Assembly (NCBI RefSeq): GCF_034931405.1
Contig: NZ_JAYGHA010000001.1
Span: 248,001 to 312,000, forward strand
Source: RDYJ01 sp034931405
GTDB lineage: Bacteria > Cyanobacteriota > Cyanobacteriia > Cyanobacteriales > Nostocaceae
Reading direction: 5' to 3'
DNA: 64,000 nt
Part shown: positions 16,682 to 25,644 of the stretch, one piece after another
Layout of the letters: every line of letters begins with the position of its first letter
Numbering within the stretch: position 1 is the stretch's first letter
The notes under the pieces: generated by a model
Databases searched by the model: none
What the model was told of the DNA's origin: nothing
What the model saw: the letters and a program-made list of their open reading frames with translations, nothing else
Made by a program: the position numbers and the translations under genes

Positions 16682-17107
16682 GTGCAGAGAAGGTGTGATC
16701 GAAATCGGAATCGTTCTAAACGTCGAGCTATCTATTGTCCAGTACATAACTGCTACATGGATAGCATGAGTCAAAAATACAGCTTATTTGCTGAAAGTGC
16801 CGGACAACTACAACAGAGAGGGATGAGACGGAAAGAAGCCCTGATGTTAGTAGCAGCCAAAACCGCAGTCCCTTTACAGGGAGAGTGGTTAGAAGCTTTT
16901 TGGTGTGACGATTGCCAGGAAACAAAATGGTATCACATCCATAAACGTGAATCTGTATATGAGTTATCATTAGCACGAGCCGAACTTTGGCAACAGGCTA
17001 CAGGTGTAATTAATCCCCATCGAAATCCTTCCGTGGGAGAATTTACCTTCAGGCAATCCCAAGTAATTGGTGGTAACAGTATCAAAGATTTTTGGGTGAG
17101 TAACTAA
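16682..17107 (+). CDS. unknown protein with paired cysteines
   Basis: The 141-aa protein starts with GTG and a very basic stretch (QRRCDRNRNRSKRR). It then has YCPVHNCY and, about 50 residues later, WCDDCQETKWYHIHK: two C-x(2-4)-C pairs with nearby histidines that could form a zinc ribbon. A helical segment with GMRRKEALMLVAAKTAVPLQGEW lies between. The looks are of a conserved cyanobacterial family, but I know no function. It sits between the first glycosyltransferase and the exporter permease, 58 bases before the latter, so a role in control of the island is possible; this is inference. Confidence 0.65.
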   Translation: MQRRCDRNRNRSKRRAIYCPVHNCYMDSMSQKYSLFAESAGQLQQRGMRRKEALMLVAAKTAVPLQGEWLEAFWCDDCQETKWYHIHKRESVYELSLARAELWQQATGVINPHRNPSVGEFTFRQSQVIGGNSIKDFWVSN

Positions 17108-17165
17108 TAATTAATAGCAAGTATTTGCAGCCAGTAATTGAGATTGGCATCACTAAATTGATGAT

Positions 17166-18002
17166 ATGAAAGACACCATTTCCCAGCCAGAATTAATAAT
17201 TGAAGCCGGAAGAGCAGAAAGTCAATATTGGAAAGATTTATGGCGCTATCGGGAATTATTTTATTTCCTAGCTTGGCGAGATATTTTAGTAAGATATAAG
17301 CAAACTAGCATTGGTATTGCTTGGGCTTTAATTCGTCCTTTTCTAACAATGGTTGTGTTTACAATCGTGTTTGGTAGGTTGGCAAAATTACCATCTCAGG
17401 GTGTGCCTTATCCTATCCTGGTATTTTCGGCCATGTTACCCTGGCAGTTTTTCGCCAATTCTCTGGCAGAATGCAGCACTAGTTTAATTACCAATTCTAA
17501 TCTAGTTTCCAAAGTTTATTTTCCACGATTAGTAGTACCGACAAGTGCGGTAGTAGTAAGTTTTGTGGACTTTATGATTTCTGGAATAATTTTATTGGCA
17601 CTCATGGCCTGGTACAATTTCGTTCCCAGTTGGCGAATTGTGACTTTACCGTTGTTTATTAGTATTGCCTTTGCTGCTTCAATGGGAGCAGGATTGTGGT
17701 TTGCTGCTTTAAACGTTCAATATCGAGATTTCCGTTATATTGTGCCGTTTATTGTCCAATTTGGTCTGTATGTTTCCCCAGTAGGTTTTAGTAGTAGCCT
17801 TGTTCCCGAACAGTGGCGGTTAATTTACTCATTAAACCCAATGGTAGGAGTAATTGATGGTTTCCGGTGGGCAATTTTAGGCGGTAATTCAAATTTGTAT
17901 CTACCCGGATTTATTCTCTCTTTAGCACTAGTATTTTTGCTATTGTTTAGTGGTATTTGGTATTTCCGCAAAATGGAAAGAAAGTTTGCCGACGTGATTT
18001 AG
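17166..18002 (+). CDS. wzm: polysaccharide ABC exporter, membrane subunit (Wzm type)
   Basis: The 278-aa ABC-2-type permease has six predicted membrane helices. The cytoplasmic N-terminus carries YWKDLWRYRELFYFLAWRD and ILVRYKQTSIGIAWALIRPF, the gate-helix signature of Wzm/TagG/KpsM permeases; later LPWQFFANSLAECSTSLI, LNVQYRDFRYIVPFIVQFG and SLNPMVGVIDGFRWAILG are conserved family blocks. It should form a channel with the Wzt ATPase to move lipid-linked glycan across the inner membrane. The partner gene (19044) is separated from it by cysC and a 400-base gap. Confidence 0.93.
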   Translation: MKDTISQPELIIEAGRAESQYWKDLWRYRELFYFLAWRDILVRYKQTSIGIAWALIRPFLTMVVFTIVFGRLAKLPSQGVPYPILVFSAMLPWQFFANSLAECSTSLITNSNLVSKVYFPRLVVPTSAVVVSFVDFMISGIILLALMAWYNFVPSWRIVTLPLFISIAFAASMGAGLWFAALNVQYRDFRYIVPFIVQFGLYVSPVGFSSSLVPEQWRLIYSLNPMVGVIDGFRWAILGGNSNLYLPGFILSLALVFLLLFSGIWYFRKMERKFADVI

Positions 18003-18403
18003 ACTCGCTGATAGATATCTTTGGATAATAAAGACTTTTATTATCTATACTAAACATGGTTGGGACATGGACTTTTTCAAGATTACGAAAAACCTCAATG
18101 TCTAGGGGTTTAGCTCATGCTTTAACCATACCTATAAAATCCAATAATTAAGCCGTTTTGAGTATATCAAAAACTAAGTAGAAAATATATTGGACATTAG
18201 CAACAGAAACACTATAATGTCATAGATGTCATACGAGATTTGATACCCAATCTGCTTTTCGGGAAGTTACTTATTACCGATTGTAGGTAGTAGGATTTTT
18301 GGACAGACATATTATTCAGAACTAATAATTAAAGTCCAACCTACAAACAAGGAAAAGCAAAGTACATAACTATTGATAAACAGATTATACCAAGGAGTGA
18401 AAA
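18003..18403. other. intergenic region between wzm and cysC
   Basis: A 400-base AT-rich gap, unusual inside an otherwise tight island. It holds a hairpin at 18024-18045 right after wzm and a strong ribosome site (AAGGAG, 18392-18397) six bases before the cysC ATG. A separate promoter for cysC-wzt and following genes is likely here, but I cannot place its boxes. Confidence 0.4.
18024..18045 (+). terminator. short hairpin after wzm
   Basis: Perfect 9-bp inverted repeat GATAATAAA / TTTATTATC with a GACT loop, 22 bases after the wzm stop. AT-rich stem and no U-tract, so a weak terminator or processing site. Confidence 0.35.
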
Positions 18404-18958
18404 ATGATAGATATTGGAGCAACAATTTGGTTTACAGGATTGAGTGGTGCTGGTAAAACAACCATCAGCACTGAAGTTGCGAAAACATTACGTCAGCGTG
18501 GACTCAAAGTAGAGATATTAGATGGAGATATAGTGCGCCAAAATCTCACCAGAGATTTAGGGTTTAGTAGAGCAGATAGAGATGAAAATATTAGACGAAT
18601 TGGTTTTGTGGCTAATTTATTAACGCGGAATGGGGTGGTAGTATTAGTTTCTGCTATTTCACCATATCGTGATGTGCGGCAAGAAGTACGCCAAAAAATT
18701 GGTAGTAGTTTTATTGAAGTTTATGTCAATGCGTCCTTGGCATCTTGTGAAGATCGTGACGTTAAAGGCTTATATAAACGAGCGCGTCAGGGGGAAATTA
18801 AGTTTTTTACAGGTATTGATGATCCCTATGAACCACCTTTAAAAGCAGAAGTTGAATGCTTGACTGATCAAGAAGATATTGAACAAAGTGTGACAAAAGT
18901 AATAGAACAGTTTGATATTCTGTGTAGCAATGCAGCGGTATCTTCTGCTTGTTTATAA
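18404..18958 (+). CDS. cysC: adenylylsulfate kinase (APS kinase)
   Basis: Phosphorylates adenosine 5'-phosphosulfate to PAPS, the universal sulfate donor. The 184-aa protein has the P-loop GLSGAGKTT at residues 12-20, VEILDGDIVRQNL, LGFSRADRDENIRRIGFVA, VSAISPYRDVR and EVYVNASLASCEDRDVKGLYKRA, all APS-kinase blocks; the D-G-D substrate residues are intact. Length is standard and no sulfurylase domain is fused. It lies between the two exporter genes, and sulfotransferase genes follow, so it most likely supplies PAPS for sulfating the exported polysaccharide as opposed to cysteine synthesis. Confidence 0.96.
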   Translation: MIDIGATIWFTGLSGAGKTTISTEVAKTLRQRGLKVEILDGDIVRQNLTRDLGFSRADRDENIRRIGFVANLLTRNGVVVLVSAISPYRDVRQEVRQKIGSSFIEVYVNASLASCEDRDVKGLYKRARQGEIKFFTGIDDPYEPPLKAEVECLTDQEDIEQSVTKVIEQFDILCSNAAVSSACL

Positions 18959-19043
18959 TTGAGCTAATCTAGATTATTTGGAATTATCAGAGAAGCATTA
19001 ACTTTGAGAATGGTTAATGTTTCTCTTTACAAAATTTGTACCT

Positions 19044-20312
19044 ATGTCAGACACAGTTATTCGCGTTGAAAATCTGGGTAAAAAATACATTATTGGCCAT
19101 CAGAAGCAGGAACGTTATACTGCTCTGCGAGATGTGGTTAGTAATCAAATTAAGTCTCTTGGTAGTTTCATTCATCCTAAATCTGAAGTTGAGAATCCTA
19201 ATGTTGAAGAATTCTGGGCTTTAAAAGATGTTTCTTTTGAGATTAAGCAGGGGGATAGAGTTGGGATTATTGGCCGAAACGGTGCAGGAAAATCAACTCT
19301 ATTAAAGATTTTAAGCCGAATTACTGAACCCACTGTAGGAAGGATTAAAATTAAAGGTAGGGTTGCGAGTTTATTAGAAGTAGGTACTGGGTTTCATCCA
19401 GAATTGACTGGGAGAGAAAATATATTTCTCAATGGGGCAATTCTCGGAATGAGTAAGGTAGAGATTAAACGCAAGTTTGATGAAATTGTGGCGTTTGCTG
19501 AGGTGGAAAAGTTTCTAGATACGCCAGTGAAGCGGTATTCTTCGGGGATGTATGTAAGATTGGCGTTTGCGGTAGCAGCGCATTTAGAACCGGAAATTTT
19601 AATAGTAGATGAAGTGTTAGCCGTTGGGGATGCGGCATTTCAGAAGAAGTGTTTGGGTAAGATGGAAGATGTATCTAAAGGTGAAGGTAGAACAGTATTA
19701 TTTGTTAGTCATAATATGGGTGCGATTAATCAATTATGTGAAGATGCTATTTGGTTGGATCAAGGAAAATTAATTGTTCATCAAAGCACAGAAAATGTAG
19801 TTTCTCGATATCTCACGAAAAATGCTCATGAAGGTCAATTTTTATCGGACAATGGCATTGCTAATGTAGGAGTTGATGAGTTTAAACTTTTATCTATATC
19901 AATCAAAAATATACAAGGAGAGGTTACATCTTATATAGACTTTCGACAACAGTTTTTTATTGAAATTCAATATCAAATAAACGAATATTTACCATATTGT
20001 AGAGTTGGTTTTTTATTGTCAACAACAGATGGAATTACTTTGTTTGAATCTTATGATACAGATGGGCATAATTTAAAAACTCCACGTCAACCAGGTAAGT
20101 ATATAATTAAATGTAAAATCCCAGAGAAATTATTAAAACCTGGTCAGTATATACTGACTTTTAATGCGGGTATTCCTTCAGTGAAAAATCTGGTGTCGTT
20201 AGAAAGTCTTATCAAGATAAATATAGAAGATACTTCTGGTGATTCTTTGTCTTTAAATATCAAGAGAAAGGGGATAATTTTTCCAGCCTTAAATTGGGAA
20301 AGTGTAGGTTAA
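19044..20312 (+). CDS. wzt: polysaccharide ABC exporter, ATPase with carbohydrate-binding domain (Wzt type)
   Basis: The 422-aa protein joins an N-terminal ATPase to a C-terminal domain. Walker A GRNGAGKST is at residues 77-85, the signature YSSGMYVRLAFAVA near 165 and Walker B ILIVDE near 185-190, with the D-loop AVGDAAF after it. From about residue 265 a beta-rich domain follows (FKLLSISIKNIQGE ... FRQQFFIEIQYQIN ... GKYIIKCKIPEKLLKPGQY), the Wzt-C fold. In O9a-type systems Wzt-C binds the modified non-reducing end and licenses export. ATG 19017 would add nine residues (MFLFTKFVP); I prefer 19044 by similarity of MSDTVIRVENLGKKY to family starts. Confidence 0.94.
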   Translation: MSDTVIRVENLGKKYIIGHQKQERYTALRDVVSNQIKSLGSFIHPKSEVENPNVEEFWALKDVSFEIKQGDRVGIIGRNGAGKSTLLKILSRITEPTVGRIKIKGRVASLLEVGTGFHPELTGRENIFLNGAILGMSKVEIKRKFDEIVAFAEVEKFLDTPVKRYSSGMYVRLAFAVAAHLEPEILIVDEVLAVGDAAFQKKCLGKMEDVSKGEGRTVLFVSHNMGAINQLCEDAIWLDQGKLIVHQSTENVVSRYLTKNAHEGQFLSDNGIANVGVDEFKLLSISIKNIQGEVTSYIDFRQQFFIEIQYQINEYLPYCRVGFLLSTTDGITLFESYDTDGHNLKTPRQPGKYIIKCKIPEKLLKPGQYILTFNAGIPSVKNLVSLESLIKINIEDTSGDSLSLNIKRKGIIFPALNWESVG

Positions 20313-20408
20313 TATTATTTATTTAATCACCAATATTGATTCAACACAATTCATAATTTGATTACAGTAAAAAAATATAAATGAGTATATCATAATACCA
20401 AGACAATC

Positions 20409-21248
20409 ATGATTAAAGCTTTGAAAGGTCTGAATAAAATACTAGATGCTACCATACAAAGAAATTTGTTGGCAGCCCAAAAAAAGTATATACCCCTACA
20501 AAGTGACTTATTTATTGTAGAGTTTCCTAAGTCGGGAGTAACTTGGTTAACCAACATATTAGCAAATGTTGAGCTTTTAACAACTTCAGACATATCTCCA
20601 AGTTTCCAGTGCGGAAAACCCATTTCCTTTGGAAACCGTGAGTCGTTCATATCTGATATACACGTTGGTTATCCATCTAATTATTACTCACATATTTTCG
20701 GTGGGAAACTTATCAAAAGCCATGCAAAGATGACATCTGATATTCAGAGATTAATTTATCTTTATAGGCATCCTGTGAGTGTCATGAAGTCTTATTATCG
20801 TATGTGCAAAGGTTATCAAACAATTTCAAATCAAATTACATTTTCAGAATTCGTAAGAGATTCCAATATGGGAGTTGAGGCTTGGAAACAGCATATTAGA
20901 AGCTGGTTATTTGATTCACGAGTATCACAAAGAATATTTTTTGTTTCTTATGAAAATCTTGTTGATAACACAAGTCTTTATATTGAACAAATCTACCAAT
21001 TCTTTGGAATTTATGCTTTGCCTCAACATATAATCGAGGAAGCAATTCAAATATCTAGTTATGAAAATATGAAAATCTTGGAAACAAACCGTAGAGAAAT
21101 AGATTTGAGATTCAAATGGAGATTTGATAATAATTATAAATTTATTAAAGGCAGCACAGAAGAAAATCTTGATAATGAACAGGAGGCAGTGGAGTATATA
21201 CGTTTGCAATGCCTAGAAGAATTACGGTGGCTTGGATATGAAAGTTAA
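20409..21248 (+). CDS. sulfotransferase, classical PAPS-dependent type
   Basis: The 279-aa protein matches the cytosolic sulfotransferase pattern (Sulfotransfer_1). The 5'-phosphosulfate loop is FPKSGVTWL (residues 39-47); GGKLIKSHAKM contains the K-x-H of the catalytic-histidine region (His105); LIYLYRHPVSVMKSYYRMC is the 3'-phosphate loop with Arg120 and Ser128. A C-terminal helix with EEAIQISSYENMKILETN matches the substrate-lid part; the RKG motif near the end is degenerate (FIKGS). Expected to move sulfate from PAPS to a hydroxyl group, probably on the polymer or its lipid-linked unit. First of six sulfotransferase-type genes in the island. Confidence 0.9.
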   Translation: MIKALKGLNKILDATIQRNLLAAQKKYIPLQSDLFIVEFPKSGVTWLTNILANVELLTTSDISPSFQCGKPISFGNRESFISDIHVGYPSNYYSHIFGGKLIKSHAKMTSDIQRLIYLYRHPVSVMKSYYRMCKGYQTISNQITFSEFVRDSNMGVEAWKQHIRSWLFDSRVSQRIFFVSYENLVDNTSLYIEQIYQFFGIYALPQHIIEEAIQISSYENMKILETNRREIDLRFKWRFDNNYKFIKGSTEENLDNEQEAVEYIRLQCLEELRWLGYES

Positions 21249-21291
21249 CTAAACCAAACACATTCTAATATAGAACATATAGACATTTAAA

Positions 21292-21957
21292 ATGATGTAC
21301 TCAAAATTAAAAACAAAGTTGCTGTCATTCAGTTCTCATCGTAATTTATATAGTAGTGATGTTCTATTAAAAATCCCACGTCAATTCAGACGTGATAAAG
21401 TGATATTTATTCATGTCCCAAAATGTGCTGGTTCGGCATTTTTAGATTCTTACTTAGGGTATCAACTTGGTCATGTAAGGGTAGAGACTTATTTCAAGTT
21501 AGATCCATTACTATTCTCCGAATCATTTGTATTTTCATTTGTCAGAAATCCTATTCATCGCTTTATATCTGCATATAATTATATTCAGCGCACTACACTG
21601 TGGAGTTATTTGCCTGAGATAAAGCAAAAACTTGATACCTATGCTTCGTCTGTAGATGAACTTGCTAAAACTCTCTCCAAGGAGTCAGAAATTCTATCCC
21701 TTCCGTGGTTTGAACCTCAACATCATTACTTAACAGTCAATAATATTGTAGCTGTTAACAGAGTGTTTAAAACAGAAAACTTTGCTGAGGACTTAGAGGT
21801 TTTAAAAACTGAAACTGGTTTGAATTTTAGATCAGAATCACCAATCAACGTTTCTCCTAAGCTTGTAACAGATTATAAAGAAATCCTTTCATCTGAATCT
21901 ATAAAAAATCTGGAAATGGTTTACGAAAAAGATTTTACTCTTTTTGGATATTTTTAG
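21292..21957 (+). CDS. sulfotransferase, family-2 (heparan/chondroitin type)
   Basis: A 221-aa protein of the Sulfotransfer_2 type. The 5'-phosphosulfate loop is FIHVPKCAGSAF (residues 39-50), the typical H-x-P-K-x-A/G-G-S/T form, and the 3'-phosphate loop is FVFSFVRNPIHRFISAYNY (Arg85, Ser93). Eukaryotic relatives sulfate heparan, chondroitin or dermatan chains in the Golgi; bacterial ones occur in capsule and exopolysaccharide clusters. No signal peptide or membrane anchor, so it should act in the cytoplasm before export. Follows the previous sulfotransferase by 43 bases. Confidence 0.9.
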   Translation: MMYSKLKTKLLSFSSHRNLYSSDVLLKIPRQFRRDKVIFIHVPKCAGSAFLDSYLGYQLGHVRVETYFKLDPLLFSESFVFSFVRNPIHRFISAYNYIQRTTLWSYLPEIKQKLDTYASSVDELAKTLSKESEILSLPWFEPQHHYLTVNNIVAVNRVFKTENFAEDLEVLKTETGLNFRSESPINVSPKLVTDYKEILSSESIKNLEMVYEKDFTLFGYF

Positions 21958-22007
21958 GTACTTATGAGGGTTTCGTCTTTGAATCTTCTTGAAATCAGAT
22001 AACATGA

Positions 22008-22197
22008 ATGAGAATGATGAATATAAAACATTTTATTAAACTCTTAATTAAAGAAAAGTGTAGAAGACAGTTTTTTTGCACGAGAAAAACTAAAATCAAC
22101 TTCTAGGTATATATCTACTAACACAGATATTCTGGGCATAGAAATTGAAGTTGTTGATTCTGATTCTTTGTATATGGAAGCTTTAAAAGCAGTATAA
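22008..22197 (+). pseudogene. small ORF broken at a T7 run
   Basis: A frame opens at the ATG at 22008 (also 22014, 22017) and runs NIKHFIKLLIKEKCRRQFF to a run of seven T (22071-22077), after which it hits TAG at 22104. If one T is removed, the frame continues as AREKLKSTSRYISTNTDILG and on for 39 codons to a TAA whose last base is the A of the next gene's ATG (TAATG at 22195-22199). A restored protein would be about 60 aa with no family I recognise. The exact stop/start overlap argues that the downstream half is genuine former or switchable coding sequence. It could be a real frameshift, slippage-controlled expression, or a sequencing error. Confidence 0.5.
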
Positions 22198-23417
22198 TGA
22201 AAATTTTACATATTAATCAGTCTGATATTGGAGGAGGAGCAGCTATAGCAGGATATCGCCTTCATCAAGGATTATTACAACAAGGCATTGACTCAAAACT
22301 GTTAGTTGGGATTGTGAAAACTGATCGCGACCCGCGCATAGCAGATGTTTCTCGTAAATACCGGGTTGACAATCATATTTATCGGTTTACTAGTGGGCTT
22401 GGACTCAACTATATTAACCTACTGAGTACCTTTGATATTCCCCAACACCAATTTTATCAAGAAGCAGATATTCTCAATTTTCATAACTTACATACTGGCT
22501 ATTTTAACTATTTGGCTATTCCTAAATTAACTGAAACCAAACCCGCTATTTTTACACTCCATGATATGTGGAGTTTTACTGGGCATTGTGCTTATAGCTA
22601 TGATTGCGATCGCTGGAAAATAGGTTGTGGTAAATGTCCCTATCCAGATATATATCCTAAAATTCGCCGTGATAACACTCAACTAGAGTGGAAACTGAAA
22701 AATTGGGTTTACAGTAGTTCTAATCTAACTATTGTTGCTCCTAGTAATTGGTTAGCAGAGCAAGCCAAAGCAAGTATACTGAGTCGCTATCCCATTCACT
22801 GTATTCCTTATGGGATTGATACAGAAGCTTACCAACCAATTGACACTCAACAATGTAGGGAGGTACTTGGACTACCAATCGGTCGAAAAGTTATCATGTT
22901 TGGAGCTACAAACCTAAATGAAACTCGCAAAGGAGGAGATTTAGTTTTTAATGCTCTGCAAAATTTACCTCACTCTCTTAAAGAAGAAACTGTATTATTG
23001 ACCTTTGGTAATAAAGGAGAAGAAATTGCCAAGCAGATAGGAATGAAAGTTTTCAGTCTAGGCTATCTTAACAGCGATCGCTTAAAATCTATTGCTTACT
23101 CTGCGGCTGACTTGTTTATATTTCCCACCCGTGCAGATAATTTACCCCTGGTATTACAAGAAAGTATGGCGTGTGGAACACCAATGGTATCTTTTAAGAT
23201 AGGTGGTGTACCTGATTTAGTCCGTCCAGGAATTACAGGTTATTTAGCTCAACCAGAAGATACGCAAGATTTTTGTGATGGAATTGTCAAATTACTGGAA
23301 GATGAACAATTACGGAAAACAATGAGTCAAAATTGTCGAGCGATCGCCATTTCAGAATATTCCTTAGAATTGCAAGCAAGCCGCTACATAAAACTATATA
23401 AACAGGTGTTGCAATAA
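22197..23417 (+). CDS. family 4 glycosyltransferase (WcaC-like)
   Basis: The 406-aa GT-B enzyme starts MKILHINQSDIGGGAAIAGYRLHQGL, the donor-side glycine loop of the colanic-acid WcaC-type branch. It has FTLHDMWSFTGHCAYSYDCDRWKIGCGKCP, a four-cysteine block typical of this branch, then IPYGIDTEAYQPID and the C-terminal donor site FPTRADNLPLVLQESMACGTPMVSF with the E-x7-E pair. It should add a hexose from a nucleotide sugar with retained configuration. Start is coupled to the preceding broken ORF. Confidence 0.9.
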   Translation: MKILHINQSDIGGGAAIAGYRLHQGLLQQGIDSKLLVGIVKTDRDPRIADVSRKYRVDNHIYRFTSGLGLNYINLLSTFDIPQHQFYQEADILNFHNLHTGYFNYLAIPKLTETKPAIFTLHDMWSFTGHCAYSYDCDRWKIGCGKCPYPDIYPKIRRDNTQLEWKLKNWVYSSSNLTIVAPSNWLAEQAKASILSRYPIHCIPYGIDTEAYQPIDTQQCREVLGLPIGRKVIMFGATNLNETRKGGDLVFNALQNLPHSLKEETVLLTFGNKGEEIAKQIGMKVFSLGYLNSDRLKSIAYSAADLFIFPTRADNLPLVLQESMACGTPMVSFKIGGVPDLVRPGITGYLAQPEDTQDFCDGIVKLLEDEQLRKTMSQNCRAIAISEYSLELQASRYIKLYKQVLQ

Positions 23418-23473
23418 TATGCAGCCGCTAGATTGAGATTATATAATCAACAATTTATGTAATTAAATCCCCA

Positions 23474-24754
23474 ATGAAAATGAAAAAAATTCTTTTAGTT
23501 GATTTATGTATTCTAGGATCACAAGGTGGAGGACATAGTGAATTTTATTTCATGAATATTCTTTCCATCTTAAGTAATCACAATGATATTGTGTATGCCT
23601 GTTGTAGTAACAACAAGACATTGAGAGAGAATATCGAGCGGGAGAATTTAAAAAATTGCCAAGTCATAGATATTGATGTAACTTTATCAGATAAAATTAT
23701 CCGCAGATTATTATTGCTCCTTGATACATTTATCCCTAAAATACCCGGAATGAAATATCTCCGGTTTAGTTCTTTAATTAACTTAACTATCGTCAAACGG
23801 CTGATTGCCAATTTAGGTGAGGAAATACCTGTCTTTTTCCCTCATACAGATTCCATGATGCCAGCAGTTCCCACATTTATGTCTAGGTTTTTTTTACCCA
23901 AGAAATGGGCAGGTTTGCATATCCTACCTTCTTATCAGTTAAACATAACAGATGGTAAAGAGAAAAGTAGAAAACGCTTTTATGCAGAAAAAAATTTCTT
24001 ACTTCCGTCTTGCCAAGCTATTCTAGTCTTGCACCCACTTTATCAACGGTTCTTAGCCAAAAGATTTAAAGGATTGACTTCCTTTTATCTCCCCGAATTA
24101 GTTAATATTAAACCCACATTAAAAAACCATAAGAAGATAAATACCGAACTATTACTCAATATTAAGGACAATGCTAAAGGGAGAAAGATTATCTCCATTT
24201 TGGGTAATTTAACACCAAGAAAGAATCTTCCCCTGTTTCTAGAATCTGTATCTAAACTGAGTGCGGAAAAATATTTTGTTTTAGTTTTAGGAAAAATAAA
24301 AATTCCCCAATCCACTACCTTAGATCCAGAAATAGATAAAATTGAATATTGGATAAAAATGCTCAATCATAATTCTTATATAGATGTTCATTATTATATA
24401 AAAAATGAAGAAGAGTTTTCAGAACTAATTCAATTATCAGACATCGTATTTTGTCATTATAAATCCTATCCTTTTAGCAGCAGTATTTTAACAAAAACTA
24501 TGGCACATCATAAACCAGTTATTGTTGACAAAGGATACTTGATGGAAAAAATTATTAATAAATATAACTGGAAAATTGCCGTTGAAGGTGAGCCTAATGC
24601 TATAGCACAGGCTATTCAAAATTTGATAGATACTGATTTCCAAATAGAAGACTCTAGCTATTCCTCTTTTAGAGAAGATCACTCTCTAGAACGCTTTCAA
24701 TCAGTTATTCTTCAAGCTTGCAAAACCCTTCAAAACTCAACTCTGAATACATAA
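23474..24754 (+). CDS. GT-B glycosyltransferase, probable
   Basis: The 426-aa protein has a GT-B appearance. The N-terminus KKILLVDLCILGSQGGGHSEFYF has a GGGH donor-side loop; the second half starts with GRKIISILGNLTPRKNLPLFLES, the usual opening of a GT4 C-terminal Rossmann domain, followed by FVLVLGKI and IQLSDIVFCHYKSYPFSSSILTKTMAHHKPVIV, which corresponds to the sugar-nucleotide site but lacks a clean E-x7-E motif. That makes it a divergent member. Start could be at ATG 23474 or 23480. Lies in tandem with the neighbouring glycosyltransferases. Confidence 0.75.
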   Translation: MKMKKILLVDLCILGSQGGGHSEFYFMNILSILSNHNDIVYACCSNNKTLRENIERENLKNCQVIDIDVTLSDKIIRRLLLLLDTFIPKIPGMKYLRFSSLINLTIVKRLIANLGEEIPVFFPHTDSMMPAVPTFMSRFFLPKKWAGLHILPSYQLNITDGKEKSRKRFYAEKNFLLPSCQAILVLHPLYQRFLAKRFKGLTSFYLPELVNIKPTLKNHKKINTELLLNIKDNAKGRKIISILGNLTPRKNLPLFLESVSKLSAEKYFVLVLGKIKIPQSTTLDPEIDKIEYWIKMLNHNSYIDVHYYIKNEEEFSELIQLSDIVFCHYKSYPFSSSILTKTMAHHKPVIVDKGYLMEKIINKYNWKIAVEGEPNAIAQAIQNLIDTDFQIEDSSYSSFREDHSLERFQSVILQACKTLQNSTLNT

Positions 24755-24780
24755 CATCTATAAATATTGGAACTATAAAA

Positions 24781-25608
24781 ATGATAAATATATACTATCC
24801 AAAAGTTTCTGTGGTAACAGTCGTCAGAAATGCTGAAAACTTAATTGACAAAACTATCCAAAGTGTACTCAATCAAGATTATCCTAATTTAGAATATATA
24901 GTAGTAGATGGAGATTCCCAAGATCGAACAAAATTAATTATTGAAAACTATATTCATCACATAGATAAATATATCAGTGAGCCAGATGGAGGTATTTACG
25001 ATGCCATGAATAAAGGCGCAAATCTGGCAAATGGGGATTGGATTTTATATATGAATGCAGGAGATTATTTTTATGCTGGCAATTCTCTTAGCAGTTTAAC
25101 TAGTACCTTAAATAGTGGTGCTGATGTAATTTTGGCTGGTTTGGAAGAAGTTTTGGTAGATGATTTAGAAATACGACGTTTCCAAAAAATGCCTAAACCA
25201 CTCAAGGAAATTTGGCGTTCTATGCCAACATCACATCAAGCTACTCTAGTTAGATTGTCTTGTCAGCTAGAATATGGTTTTGATACCAGTTATATCTGGT
25301 GTGCAGATCATGATTTGTTGGCAAGGATGTATAGAGATGGTAAGAAATTTGTAAATCAAAATGTGTTATTTTGTGTGTTTGATTGTAATAGTAGTAGTTC
25401 CAGAGATATTATGCTATTTATTAGCGAACGCTGGAAACTGAGCAAGGGTTTAGTTCCTCTGTATCGTCGATTAATTCAATATGGTAGTGAATGGATACAT
25501 TGTAAAGTTTGGGGTCAAATTGTGAAAATAATTAAGTCTATTTTACCAGCAGCAGTAATTCTAAAAATTAGAAACTGGCGTGGTACTTCTGGAATTCAAG
25601 CTAATTGA
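24781..25608 (+). CDS. family 2 glycosyltransferase (WcaE/WcaA-like)
   Basis: A GT-A enzyme of 275 aa. KVSVVTVVRNAENLIDKTIQSVLNQDYPNLEYIVVDGDSQDRT is the N-terminal GT2 domain, and YISEPDGGIYDAMNKGANLANGDWILYMNAGDYF is the WcaE-type signature with N-A-G-D in place of a DxD. CADHDLLARMYRDGK follows as the catalytic-base region. ATG 24781 is chosen because it avoids overlap with the upstream gene and has GGAA nearby; a TTG 63 bases earlier is open. Probably adds one residue of the polysaccharide unit. Confidence 0.88.
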   Translation: MINIYYPKVSVVTVVRNAENLIDKTIQSVLNQDYPNLEYIVVDGDSQDRTKLIIENYIHHIDKYISEPDGGIYDAMNKGANLANGDWILYMNAGDYFYAGNSLSSLTSTLNSGADVILAGLEEVLVDDLEIRRFQKMPKPLKEIWRSMPTSHQATLVRLSCQLEYGFDTSYIWCADHDLLARMYRDGKKFVNQNVLFCVFDCNSSSSRDIMLFISERWKLSKGLVPLYRRLIQYGSEWIHCKVWGQIVKIIKSILPAAVILKIRNWRGTSGIQAN

Positions 25609-25644
25609 ATAAATATATGATTCTTATATCTAAAAAAAGTAATT

